Shown here: positions 1-7,746 of the stretch, one piece after another | How positions within the stretch are numbered: the stretch's first letter is position 1 | How the letters are laid out: each line of letters starts with the position of its first letter | Origin: Acidimicrobiia bacterium | GTDB taxonomy: Bacteria > Actinomycetota > Acidimicrobiia > Spongiisociales > UBA5794 | Length of the DNA: 38,626 nt | Assembly (NCBI GenBank): GCA_030066755.1 | Contig: JASJAX010000035.1 | Span: 1 to 38,626, forward strand | Direction of reading: 5' to 3' | The notes under the pieces: model-generated | Seen by the model: the letters and a program-made list of their open reading frames with translations, nothing else | Database searches by the model: none | What the model was told of the DNA's origin: nothing | Position numbers and translations under genes: made by a program

Positions 1-117
1 CCTGAGACCTGGGACCTGAGACCTGGGACCTGAGACCTGGGACCTGAGACCTGGGACCTGAGACCTGGGACCTGAGACCTGGGACCTGAGACCTGGGACC
101 TGAGACCTGAGACCTAG
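1..117. repeat. Heptanucleotide tandem array, truncated by window start
   Basis: About sixteen tandem 7-bp units fill the first 117 bases. Read on the minus strand they alternate GGTCTCA and GGTCCCA, so the apparent 14-bp period is two heptamers. The array touches the TAG stop of the minus-strand gene that ends at 114, so it forms the start of that gene's 3' flank. Similar heptamers recur at 3273, 37535 and 37923. Confidence 0.9.
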
Positions 118-782
118 AACTCAAACGTCTCGATGATGAGCTCGCCGTCCTCCCAGCGGGCCTCGGCTCCACTCAGCTCGGCGTTGGCCGGTCCGGCGAG
201 TCGGGGGTTCGGAATGAATCGAATCCGGACAACCGTCGGGTCGTCGGTGTCATCAATGACGTAGGAGTAGCCGAACCCCGGCACGATCACGCGGACCTGC
301 ACGATGTCGTCCTCGACGAAGAAGCTGACGCTCCCGCCGACGACGCTCACGTACTGTGCCGGGATCGGGTCGGGGAGACCGGGACGTGGCTCCAGGCTGT
401 CGGGTCCCGCCTCCTCAGGGGCGCCCACGTCGATGGACGGCGTGAAACCATCAGGCTGCTCAGGGTCGAGTTGCGTGAGGTCGTCGTCGTTCCCGCCGCC
501 GGCCGGATCCGAAGATCCCGGCCCGTCACTCTGCGCTCCCGCGGAGGGGGCTCCCGGTCCGCAATCGAAGCCGCCGGAGGCAGGGGGCTCGCATGGATCC
601 GGGACGCCCTCCGTATCTACGACAGGGAGCGCAGCCACGTCTGCCGCTAGCACTCTGGTCAGAGGGCGGTCATTGACCTGACCCCCCGCCACGGCCACGG
701 CGCCCGACGCAACCAAGCTGGTCACGGCGGCCGCTACGACCCAGCCGGCGACGAGAAGGACTCTCTGCCGCATTGGAACCAT
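114..782 (-). CDS. Membrane-anchored protein with disordered linker and C-terminal beta-rich domain, function unknown
   Basis: This 222-residue protein is not recognised as a named family. Residues 1-35 are a basic N-terminus plus one hydrophobic segment rich in Val and Ala, a signal peptide or membrane anchor. Residues about 55-140 are low complexity and rich in Pro, Gly, Asp and Ser, with two Cys in the stretch around 63-75. Residues about 142-222 look beta-rich with alternating hydrophobic residues. The predicted topology is an outside-facing C-terminal domain on a flexible stalk. A second in-frame ATG at 773 is an equally possible start. It is divergent from the two-component pair at 880-2942 with 97 bp between, so it may be an accessory or target of that system; this is inference from position only. 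Confidence 0.6.
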   Translation of the reverse strand: MVPMRQRVLLVAGWVVAAAVTSLVASGAVAVAGGQVNDRPLTRVLAADVAALPVVDTEGVPDPCEPPASGGFDCGPGAPSAGAQSDGPGSSDPAGGGNDDDLTQLDPEQPDGFTPSIDVGAPEEAGPDSLEPRPGLPDPIPAQYVSVVGGSVSFFVEDDIVQVRVIVPGFGYSYVIDDTDDPTVVRIRFIPNPRLAGPANAELSGAEARWEDGELIIETFEF

Positions 783-879
783 TGTGCGTCCGATCGTCTT
801 GTGGACCCGTGAACGTCCTCCTAAGGAATTCTAAAGGTGGTATTGAGATTCTGACAGAACGCCCTACCCTTCGAGGTGT

Positions 880-1563
880 ATGGCGTCGGTAGTCATCGTC
901 GAGGACGAACAACGGATCCGGGAACTGATGGCCAGAGTATTGGCCGATCAGGGGTATCACGTCGAAACGTCATCCAATGCGATGGATGGCTTGCAGGCAG
1001 TCGTGAAGTCGAATCCCGATCTCGTCATCCTCGATATGGGCTTGCCGGACCTCGACGGGTCGGAGCTCCTGAAGATGATTCGGGCAGTGAGCCAGGTGCC
1101 CGTCATCGTGGCCACGGCACGCGGCGAGGACCGCGACGTGATTCGAACGCTCGATGCCGGCGCAGATGACTACCTGGTGAAGCCGTTCTCCGTCGAACAG
1201 CTCGAGGCGCGGGTGCGCGCCGTGTTGCGCCGGGTCGGAACCGATGGACGGGCCGGGCCGATCGTGGTCGGCGGGCTGGTTGTCGACGCCGCGGCGCGTG
1301 AGATTCGCCTCGACGGTGATCGCCTCGATCTCAGTCCCAAGGAGTTCGACATGCTCCACTTCCTGGCGGAGCGAGCCGGCGAAGTCGTATCGAAGCGCGA
1401 GTTGCTCGCCGAGGTGTGGCGCCAGCCTTATGGGGGCAGCGAGAAGACGGTCGATGTGCATCTCTCCTGGCTCCGGAAGAAGCTGGGCGAAACGGCCGCG
1501 GAGAGCAAGTACCTCCAGACCGTGTTCGGGGTTGGCGTGAAGTTGGTCGATCCGGGCACATGA
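880..1563 (+). CDS. OmpR/PhoB-family response regulator
   Basis: A 227-residue two-domain DNA-binding response regulator. The receiver domain (about 3-115) has the acidic pair Glu8-Asp9, phosphoacceptor Asp52 in LDMGLPD, switch Thr79 and Lys101 in VKPF. The winged-helix output domain (about 128-224) shows the typical LSPKEFDMLHFLAERAGEVV and VDVHLSWLRKKL patterns of OmpR-type regulators. It overlaps the histidine kinase by four bases (ATGA at 1560-1563), so the two are translationally coupled. The start ATG has only a weak GAGG close by, and a TACCCT -10-like hexamer at 865-870 suggests a very short leader. The signal sensed and the regulon cannot be read from the sequence. Confidence 0.95.
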   Translation: MASVVIVEDEQRIRELMARVLADQGYHVETSSNAMDGLQAVVKSNPDLVILDMGLPDLDGSELLKMIRAVSQVPVIVATARGEDRDVIRTLDAGADDYLVKPFSVEQLEARVRAVLRRVGTDGRAGPIVVGGLVVDAAAREIRLDGDRLDLSPKEFDMLHFLAERAGEVVSKRELLAEVWRQPYGGSEKTVDVHLSWLRKKLGETAAESKYLQTVFGVGVKLVDPGT

Positions 1564-2942
1564 GGCGGCGGCTCGCCCTGGTTGCCCTCGCCGTGGCCTC
1601 ATTGGTCGTGATCGCCTTCATCATTCCGCTGGCGACCCTGCTGCGAAACCAAGCGGCCAATCGTGCCTTGTCGGCCGGAGAGAGCGACGCACAGTCGATT
1701 GCGGCGACCCTCGCCGTTGCCGCCGACACCGTCACCGACGAGGGTATTGCGGTCAGTCAGGGCCTTGCCGAGGCGGTCATCGCAGCCTTCTCGAGTCGCC
1801 GGAACGTCTCCATCATCTTTCCCGACGACGTGGTGATCGGCGCTCCCGTCGAGATTGGTCCGATCATCGAGGAGGCTCGAAGGGGCGCAGCGTTCAGTGT
1901 CGAGGTCGAGGGCGGGATCGCGGTGTTGGTGCCGGTGTTGACACCGGACGCCCCGGCGCAGGAGACCACCGTTGTGGTTCGCAAGTTCGTGACGGACGAG
2001 GAACTGACGCAAGGTGTCGCATTGGCGTGGCTGATGCTCGGGGCTCTCGGCATCTTCTTGATCGTGGTGTCGGTGATCGCCGCAGATCGAGTTGGCAGAT
2101 CGATTGTGCGTCCGGTGAGGACCCTTGCGGTCGCGGCTCGGTCGCTCGGAGCCGGAGACCTGGACACGAGAGTCGAGCCGGAAGGACCTGAGGAGATCGC
2201 TGTAGTCGGGGAAGCCTTCAACTTCCTGGCGGGCCAACTCGGAGCGCTCCTCGCTGCCGAACGTGAGTCGGTGGCCGATCTGTCACATCGTCTGCGAACT
2301 CCACTGACGGCTCTCCGACTCCAAGCCGAGACCATGGCGGGATCGGAGGAATCGGCCAGTTTGCTGGCCGACGTCGATCGGATGGAGCAGGCCGTGAATC
2401 GGATGATCACCGAGGCGCGACATCCATCGAGCCAGGAGAAAGAAGACACCGCTCAGTCCGATCTCGGGGCCGTTGTGCGGCACCGGGCAACGTTCTGGAA
2501 GGTGCTGGCGGACGAACAGAAGCGTCCGGCCGGAGTGCACACCACAGGCGGGTCGCTGCCGGTCGGCGTGAGCTCCGACGAGCTGGGAGCGGTGATCGAT
2601 ACGCTGCTCGCAAACGTCTTCTCCTACACGGAAGCCGGAGTCGGCTACCGCCTCAGTGCGGCACCGGGCAACGACGGGATGGCCGTGTTGACGGTTGAGG
2701 ACGATGGCCCCGGCTTCAGCGATTCCTCGCTCCTCGAACGTGGGGCCTCTGGTGGGGGCTCGACCGGGCTTGGGCTCGACATCGCGCGGCGGACCGCAGA
2801 AGGCACCGGCGGTCGGCTCGAGATCGGCAATGGGCCCAACGGCGGGGCTCGTCTTCGGGTGTTCTTCGGCCCGCCTGATGTGCTCCGGCCGAGTGAGCCC
2901 CCGCGGCCAGATCGTCCGGTACCCGACCACTCGTCGACCTGA
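1560..2942 (+). CDS. HAMP-domain sensor histidine kinase
   Basis: The ATG at 1560 overlaps the response regulator stop and gives a 460-residue protein with a proper first transmembrane helix; the frame stays open further upstream but that part lies inside the regulator gene. TM1 is about residues 4-26, an extracytoplasmic sensor region about 27-150, TM2 about 153-176, then HAMP. The dimerisation/phosphoacceptor motif SHRLRTPLTALRLQAE carries His243. The ATPase domain has a degenerate N-box (TLLANVFSYTEAG, with Asn present), a G1 motif EDDGPGF and a G2 motif GGGSTGLGLDIARR. Its partner is the regulator directly upstream. The sensor domain has no recognisable ligand fold. Confidence 0.93.
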   Translation: MRRRLALVALAVASLVVIAFIIPLATLLRNQAANRALSAGESDAQSIAATLAVAADTVTDEGIAVSQGLAEAVIAAFSSRRNVSIIFPDDVVIGAPVEIGPIIEEARRGAAFSVEVEGGIAVLVPVLTPDAPAQETTVVVRKFVTDEELTQGVALAWLMLGALGIFLIVVSVIAADRVGRSIVRPVRTLAVAARSLGAGDLDTRVEPEGPEEIAVVGEAFNFLAGQLGALLAAERESVADLSHRLRTPLTALRLQAETMAGSEESASLLADVDRMEQAVNRMITEARHPSSQEKEDTAQSDLGAVVRHRATFWKVLADEQKRPAGVHTTGGSLPVGVSSDELGAVIDTLLANVFSYTEAGVGYRLSAAPGNDGMAVLTVEDDGPGFSDSSLLERGASGGGSTGLGLDIARRTAEGTGGRLEIGNGPNGGARLRVFFGPPDVLRPSEPPRPDRPVPDHSST

Positions 2943-3008
2943 GCCACCGGCGGAGGTTGCGTCCTCGATCGAGCTGCGAGTTCGGATTCACGGCGTCCGA
3001 CAAAGGGA

Positions 3009-3037
3009 AAGACCGGGACCCAATGGGCCCCGGCCTT
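3009..3037 (+). terminator. Hairpin downstream of the two-component operon
   Basis: A 13-bp stem with two A.C mismatches and an AAT loop lies 66 bp past the kinase stop, with AA at its 5' foot and TT at its 3' foot. It is GC-rich and lacks a long U tract, so a terminator role is likely but not certain. Confidence 0.5.
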
Positions 3038-3112
3038 CCGGTACGGTCACGTTGGATGGGACTTGCAGATGAGGGGGGCGTCCACCCTTCGTAATCGTTT
3101 AGCTTTCCCCTT

Positions 3113-3242
3113 CAGCGAATGGGCTTGGTATTTCGCTGACGAGACCTGAAGTCGACGAGTCGACCTTCGATCTCATGGCAACAGGTTGCAGGATCGGGGT
3201 TTAGGACCGCCACCGAGAGTGGCTAAGAACACCTAAAAGGTG
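3113..3242 (+). other. Run of four small hairpins in a gene-free stretch, candidate structured RNA
   Basis: The gap from 2943 to 3411 has no plausible coding region. Within it are four successive hairpins on the plus strand: CAGCGAA/TTCGCTG (3113-3138, 12-nt loop), GAAGTCGAC with GTCGACCTTC (3148-3168, one bulge), GCCAC/GTGGC with loop CGAGA (3209-3223), and CACCT/AGGTG with loop AAA (3230-3242). I could not match the stretch to any riboswitch consensus I know. It could be a small RNA, a 3' UTR or chance. Confidence 0.25.
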
Positions 3243-3272
3243 GGTCGGGGGACCTAGGGGCGGTCTCACGTC

Positions 3273-3366
3273 GTCTCAGGTCGCAAGTCCCAAGTCCCAA
3301 GTCCCAGGTCTCAGGTCGCAAGTCTCAGGTCGCAGGTGCCAAGTTCCAAGTTCCAAGTTCCAAGTC
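3273..3366. repeat. Heptanucleotide tandem array (RGTNNCA type)
   Basis: A partial unit is followed by twelve contiguous 7-mers of the forms GGTCTCA, GGTCGCA, AGTCCCA, AGTCTCA, GGTGCCA and AGTTCCA, then a last partial unit. The period is strictly seven while unit sequence drifts along the array, from AGTCCCA to AGTTCCA. It lies between convergent genes. Confidence 0.9.
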
Positions 3367-3374
3367 AGAGGGTC

Positions 3375-3402
3375 TGGCTACTGGCTACTGGCTACTGGCT
3401 CC
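3375..3402. repeat. TGGCTAC heptanucleotide array
   Basis: Three exact TGGCTAC units and one TGGCTCC follow the previous array after a short gap. The unit sequence is unrelated but the period is again seven. It abuts the hairpin at the 3' end of the minus-strand acetyltransferase, whose stem-loop also contains TGGCTAC. Confidence 0.85.
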
Positions 3403-3426
3403 TCGAGCTGGCTACGCCAGCTCGAG
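3402..3426 (-). terminator. Perfect 11-bp hairpin spanning the acetyltransferase stop codon
   Basis: CTCGAGCTGGC (3402-3412) and GCCAGCTCGAG (3416-3426) pair perfectly around the loop TAC. The stop codon of the minus-strand gene (3412-3414) sits at the loop, so the last coding codons form one arm. No U tract follows. It may act in termination or 3'-end stabilisation. Confidence 0.5.
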
Positions 3427-3888
3427 CCTCATCACGCGTTCGATGCCCATGACCTGGCCCGTGTCGGCGAAACCGACCCGTTCATAGAACCCCTTCGGTG
3501 AGTGGTCGCCGGGGACGTAGCTCAGGAAGAACTCCGTGGCGCCGGGAAGGCTGCGCACGTGGTCGATCACCAACTCCATCGCGGCGCGAGCGAACCCATT
3601 GCGCTGGTATCGGTGGTCGATCATGAAACGCCACAGGTAGTACCTCGGGGTCTCCTCGTCGATCGCAACCAGGGAGTAGCCGACCGGTGTCTCGTCTGCG
3701 TAGATCGCCCGCTGCCAGGCCCCGTCGCTGTAGGCCGCTTCTGCGATCGACCATGCGTTCGGGGCAACGTAGCTCTGTTGGTCTTCCGTGACGTCGAGTG
3801 TGAACAGGGCGCGGAGGTTGGCCTTCACGACGGGACGCAGCGTCACGGTGCTGTCCGGCATGACCGGCGGAGACGGGGTATCCGACAT
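3412..3888 (-). CDS. GNAT acetyltransferase, diamine/spermidine-acetyltransferase-like
   Basis: A 158-residue single-domain GNAT protein that would transfer an acetyl group from acetyl-CoA to an amine. The acetyl-CoA binding region is RYQRNGFARAAM (about 93-104), close to the Q/RxxGxG/A motif, preceded by the beta strand YLWRFMID. The C-terminal block FLSYVPGDHSPKGFYERVGF matches the motif B region of BltD/PaiA-type polyamine acetyltransferases. The ATG at 3888 is chosen because GAGG lies about 8 bases upstream and the domain starts soon after; the open frame further upstream lies over the divergent gene. The gene is divergent from the GNAT-acyl-CoA synthetase gene with 84 bp between. The substrate is unproven. 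Confidence 0.85.
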   Translation of the reverse strand: MSDTPSPPVMPDSTVTLRPVVKANLRALFTLDVTEDQQSYVAPNAWSIAEAAYSDGAWQRAIYADETPVGYSLVAIDEETPRYYLWRFMIDHRYQRNGFARAAMELVIDHVRSLPGATEFFLSYVPGDHSPKGFYERVGFADTGQVMGIERVMRLELA

Positions 3889-3972
3889 GCCGCCATCCTC
3901 GCAGCTGCCGTCCCCGACAGCCAGGCCGTGACGGCGCGCCGTGAGCTTTCCCTGGTGCGCGAGAATCGGCGC

Positions 3973-6717
3973 ATGAGCGATGTGGCCGTACCGATCCCGC
4001 CCGACGACTATCCCGGCGAGTGGGTGTTCGACGTCGTGCTGCGCGACGGCAGCACGGTTGCGATCCGACCGATTCTCCCGGCGGATGGTGACGGCCTCCA
4101 ACAGCTGCTGGGGAACATGTCGGTTGAGTCGGTCTACCAACGGTTCTTCCGCGTCAAGCACAAGCTCGAGCCGGACGAACTCCACTACTTCACCCATCTC
4201 GACTACCGCGACCGGATGGCGTTCGTCGTCATCGACGACGATGAACTGATCGGCGTCGGTCGGTACGAACGGCGCGACCCGGACCTGCCGGTCGCCGAAG
4301 TCGCATTCGCCGTTGTCGACGCACATCAGGGACGCGGCATCGGCACCCAACTCGTTCAGCAACTGACACGCTTCGCCCGGCGTCAAGGGATCTCCGCATT
4401 CCGAGCGTTCGTCCTTGCCGACAACCACGCCATGATCCGCGTCTTCCGCGATGCTCGATTCACGATGCACCGTGATCTCGACGAAGGGGTCTACACCGTT
4501 GAGTTCCCGACGGAGGTCAGTGACGAGACCCGGGCCGCAGAGGAGGAACGTGAACGGGTCGCCGTCGCGGCGTCGATGATGCCGATCTTCTACCCGCACT
4601 CGGTTGCCGTCGTCGGCGCTTCCCGGAACACGGCTTCGATCGGTGGTCGGCTCTTCAAGAACCTCATCACGGGCGACTACACCGGCCCGGTCTATCCGGT
4701 CAACCCAAAGGCCGACACCGTGCGATCGGTCAGGGCGTATCCCTCGGTACTCGACATCCCAGGCCCGGTCGACCTCGCCTTCATCGTGGTCCCGGCGCGG
4801 TTTGTCATCGACGCCGTTCGGGAGTGCGGCGAGAAGGGCGTGAAGGGTCTCGTCGTGATCTCGGCCGGCTTCAGCGAGACCGGTGTCGAAGGGAGGGCGC
4901 TCGAAGAGGAACTCCTGTCCGTCGTCCGTGGTGCGGGTATGCGGATGGTCGGGCCCAACTGCATGGGAGTGTTGAACACCGACCCGGTGGTCAGCATGGA
5001 CGGACAGTTCGGTCCGTTACGGCCGCCGCGTGGCAACGTCGCGATGTCGAGCCAGTCGGGTGCGCTCGGTATCGCCATTCTCGATTACGCCACCGATCTG
5101 AACGTGGGCATTTCCACGTTCGTCTCGGTCGGGAACAAGGCTGACGTCTCCGGTATCGATCTCCTGATGTACTGGGAGGAGGACCCGGCAACCGACGTGA
5201 TCCTTCTCTACCTCGAGTCGTTCGGGAACCCTCGTCGGTTTGCCCGGATCGCCCGGCGGATCGCCAAGAAGAAGCCGATTGTTGCGGTGAAGTCGGGCCG
5301 CACCATCGCAGGTGCCAAGGCGGCGAGTAGCCACACCGGCTCATTGGCGAGTCTCGACGTCGCCGCGGATGCGTTGTTCCGACAGGCCGGCGTGATACGG
5401 GTCACGACGCTGCGTGAGTTGTTCGACGTCACGGCGCTGCTCGCCAATCAGCCGCTTCCCCGAGGGCGTCGCGTCGCCGTCCTGACGAATGCCGGCGGAC
5501 CCGGGATCCTGGCGGTGGATGCGCTCTCAGCTGAAGGCCTGGAGATCGTCGAGTTCTCGGCGGAGCTCCAGGCACGTCTCCAGGCGCAGTTGTCGCCCGA
5601 CGCCGCGGTCGCCAACCCGGTCGACATGATTGCGTCTGCCGGACCCGCACAGTATCGAGCGTGCCTGGACCTCCTCTTCGCTTCAGACGAGGTGGATGCG
5701 GTGATGGTGATCTACATCCCGGCTTCGCCGGAAGGAGTTCGGGAGACCGCGGAGGTCATCCGCGACGCCGGCCTCGGCAACCACGGGCAGAAGACATTCC
5801 TCGCCGTCTACATGAGCTCGGGTGACGTACCGACGGAGCTGGCCTCGGGCGGAGGGCGGGTGCCCACCTTCCCATTCCCAGAGCAGGCCGCCCGGGCACT
5901 GGCCAAAGCTGCGACCTACAGCGAGTGGCGGTCGAAGACGGAAGGCGATCTCGTCACCTTCGCCGACGTGCGACGCGACACCGTACGCGAAGTCATCAGC
6001 GGAGCGCTCGAACGGCTTGGTTCAGATGGTGGATGGCTCGACCCCGCCGAAGTCGATGCGGTGCTCGCTGCGTCTGGCTTGCCGCTCCCGGAGAGCGGTG
6101 TCGTCGCCACGGAAGACGAAGCGGTTGGCCTGGCTTCGTCGATCGGCGCCCCCGTCGTGCTCAAGGTCATCGCGCCCTCTGCGCTCCACAAGTCTGATGT
6201 CGGCGGTGTTGTGCTCGACGTCGAGGGTGACGCCGCCGTGCGTGACGCGTATCGGCAGGTGACATCGGCGGTTCCCGACCCCGAAGGCGTCCTCGTGCAG
6301 GAGTACGTCGGCGGTGGACACGAGGTGCTCATCGGTATGACCGAGGATCCGGTGTTCGGGCCCCTCATCGTTTTCGGCCTCGGTGGCGTCTTCGTCGAGC
6401 TGGTTGGGGACGTGGCGTTCCGCATCCACCCTCTCACCGACTCCGAAGCCACCGACATGATCCGTGATGTCAAGACGGCCCAGCTGCTCGATGGGTATCG
6501 CGGCGGCGATGCCGGCGACCTCGATGCCCTCCGTGACGCACTGCTGCGCGTTTCGATGCTCGTCGAGTACGCCCCGGAGATCGTCGAGATGGACATGAAC
6601 CCGGTGAAGGTTCACGAGCCCGGAGCGGGCATCAACGTGGTCGACGCCCGGATCCGCGTCCGCGCTGTTGAGGGACCGTGGGTTCCAACCCGTCGCGACA
6701 TCCCGTCGGCGATCTGA
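3973..6717 (+). CDS. GNAT domain fused to NDP-forming acyl-CoA synthetase (PatA-like protein acetyltransferase)
   Basis: A 914-residue fusion. Residues about 10-175 are a GNAT domain with the acetyl-CoA motif VDAHQGRGIGTQLVQ. After it come a CoA-binding domain (about 205-300), a succinyl-CoA-ligase-like domain (about 330-500), and a C-terminal ATP-grasp domain of the acetyl-CoA-synthetase type (about 690-905). An N-terminal GNAT is the order known from actinobacterial PatA proteins that acetylate lysines of acyl-CoA synthetases; enterobacterial Pat/YfiQ has the reverse order. SSHTGSLA includes His454 at the position of the phosphohistidine of true ADP-forming synthetases, so ligase activity is not excluded. 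The ATG at 3973 starts just before the GNAT domain; the frame stays open upstream over the divergent gene. The CBS-BON gene follows 68 bp later. Confidence 0.9.
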   Translation: MSDVAVPIPPDDYPGEWVFDVVLRDGSTVAIRPILPADGDGLQQLLGNMSVESVYQRFFRVKHKLEPDELHYFTHLDYRDRMAFVVIDDDELIGVGRYERRDPDLPVAEVAFAVVDAHQGRGIGTQLVQQLTRFARRQGISAFRAFVLADNHAMIRVFRDARFTMHRDLDEGVYTVEFPTEVSDETRAAEEERERVAVAASMMPIFYPHSVAVVGASRNTASIGGRLFKNLITGDYTGPVYPVNPKADTVRSVRAYPSVLDIPGPVDLAFIVVPARFVIDAVRECGEKGVKGLVVISAGFSETGVEGRALEEELLSVVRGAGMRMVGPNCMGVLNTDPVVSMDGQFGPLRPPRGNVAMSSQSGALGIAILDYATDLNVGISTFVSVGNKADVSGIDLLMYWEEDPATDVILLYLESFGNPRRFARIARRIAKKKPIVAVKSGRTIAGAKAASSHTGSLASLDVAADALFRQAGVIRVTTLRELFDVTALLANQPLPRGRRVAVLTNAGGPGILAVDALSAEGLEIVEFSAELQARLQAQLSPDAAVANPVDMIASAGPAQYRACLDLLFASDEVDAVMVIYIPASPEGVRETAEVIRDAGLGNHGQKTFLAVYMSSGDVPTELASGGGRVPTFPFPEQAARALAKAATYSEWRSKTEGDLVTFADVRRDTVREVISGALERLGSDGGWLDPAEVDAVLAASGLPLPESGVVATEDEAVGLASSIGAPVVLKVIAPSALHKSDVGGVVLDVEGDAAVRDAYRQVTSAVPDPEGVLVQEYVGGGHEVLIGMTEDPVFGPLIVFGLGGVFVELVGDVAFRIHPLTDSEATDMIRDVKTAQLLDGYRGGDAGDLDALRDALLRVSMLVEYAPEIVEMDMNPVKVHEPGAGINVVDARIRVRAVEGPWVPTRRDIPSAI

Positions 6718-6785
6718 TGCGGTCGACCGCGTAGACGCGGACGAGGTGCCAGAATGGGCCGGCAACCAGGAGGAGAGGCGAGGAC

Positions 6786-7388
6786 ATGCGGGTAGTGGAC
6801 CTGATGACGACGGATGTCATCCGGGTATCGCCGGACACACGGATCAAGGAAGCCGCACGGTTGATGTTCCGCCATCGTGTCAGTGGGTTACCCGTCGTCG
6901 ATGCCGACGGGCGCCTCTCCGGAATCATCACCGAGGCCGACTTCCTCCGCATGGAGGTCGCCCGGAACGAAGCTGACGAGCCGCAGCCCGTCGAGACGGT
7001 GGGCGAAGTCATGAGCTCGGGCGTCGTCACGGTTGCCCCGGACGCCGAGATCACCGAAGCCGCCAAGATGATGGTCATCCAAGACGTGAAGCGGCTCCCG
7101 GTCGTCGACGCCGACAACAAGATGCTCGGCATCATCGCCCGGCTCGACATCGTCGCCGTGTTCACCCGGCCGGACGAGGTCATCGAGGACGAGATCCGTG
7201 AGGACCTCCTCCGTCGTGTCCTCTTCGTCGATCCCGACGACCTCGACGTCAATGTCCTCAACGGTGTGGTCACCTTCAAAGGTGAGATCGGCACCAAGAA
7301 CGAGGCCAGGATCCTCGGTGAGCTGTCCCGTCGCCTCGACGGCGTCATGCGCGTCGACAACCAGCTCACCTGGAGGATCGAAGACTAG
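6786..7388 (+). CDS. CBS-pair protein with C-terminal BON domain
   Basis: A 200-residue protein with two CBS repeats, each of the form DLMTTDVIRVSPDTRIKEAA and GEVMSSGVVTVAPDAEITEA, covering about 1-130. A BON domain (about 133-198) follows, with DPDDLDVNVLNGVVTFKG. CBS pairs bind adenosine nucleotides; BON domains are usually associated with membranes or envelope stress. The combination is a common actinobacterial stress-type protein, often hypoxia-linked, but its molecular role is unknown. A strong Shine-Dalgarno (AGGAGG) precedes the ATG. It follows the PatA-like gene on the same strand and may be cotranscribed with it. Confidence 0.92.
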   Translation: MRVVDLMTTDVIRVSPDTRIKEAARLMFRHRVSGLPVVDADGRLSGIITEADFLRMEVARNEADEPQPVETVGEVMSSGVVTVAPDAEITEAAKMMVIQDVKRLPVVDADNKMLGIIARLDIVAVFTRPDEVIEDEIREDLLRRVLFVDPDDLDVNVLNGVVTFKGEIGTKNEARILGELSRRLDGVMRVDNQLTWRIED

Positions 7389-7523
7389 GACTCGCTGGTC
7401 CGACGTCCTCGAACGCCGCAGACCTCTCGCCGCGGCGAGCTGAGGCCAAGTCGCCAGCCCCGACGCTGTTCGGTGCGGGGGCAACGACGCGGCAGACGTA
7501 TTCGTGTGACCCGGTGAGGTCGA

Positions 7524-7547
7524 GTCGCCAGTCGCCAGTCGCCAGTC
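7524..7547. repeat. GTCGCCA heptanucleotide array
   Basis: Three exact GTCGCCA units plus GTC follow each other, again with a period of seven. An isolated related unit sits near 7450. The array is in the 3' flank of the CBS-BON gene. Confidence 0.8.
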
Positions 7548-7552
7548 AGAGC

Positions 7553-7746
7553 TTGGTTCCCCAAGCCGCTTCGCACGCGTTCGGCGAGGGTGGTTGCGAA
7601 TAGTCCCCCCTTTGGGGGGAAAGTACCGCCGCCCGGAGGGCGGGGGTAGGGGGGTCAGCACTCGTCGATCAGTCTGCTCTCTGTACTCAGTACTCGGTAC
7701 TCAGTACTGCGGCCGAAGGCCGCCTCGTACTCCGGCCAAAGGCCGG
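7553..7746 (+). repeat. Composite intergenic repeat, partial copy F
   Basis: The gap 7389-7746 between convergent genes holds no gene. This part shares modules with the copies at 19735, 25226, 27056 and 30682: the tail resembling GCTTCGCACGCGTTCGGCG, module P (TAGTCCCCCC paired with GGGGGG, then AAGTACCGCCGCCC, ending CAGCACTCGTCGATCA), the GTACTCR heptamer array (7683-7708), hairpin GCGGCC-GAA-GGCCGC (7709-7723) and hairpin CCGGCC-AAA-GGCCGG (7732-7746). The last hairpin touches the menA stop codon. The first five hairpins of the full element are absent. Confidence 0.85.

Noticed and set aside
1-117. Possible CRISPR array
   Set aside because: The units are 7 bp and contiguous, without unique spacers of 30 bp or so; no cas gene is in the window.
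304-681. Plus-strand open frame opposite the anchored protein
   Set aside because: It is Ser/Pro/Gly low complexity, the reverse reading of the stalk region, with no start signal.
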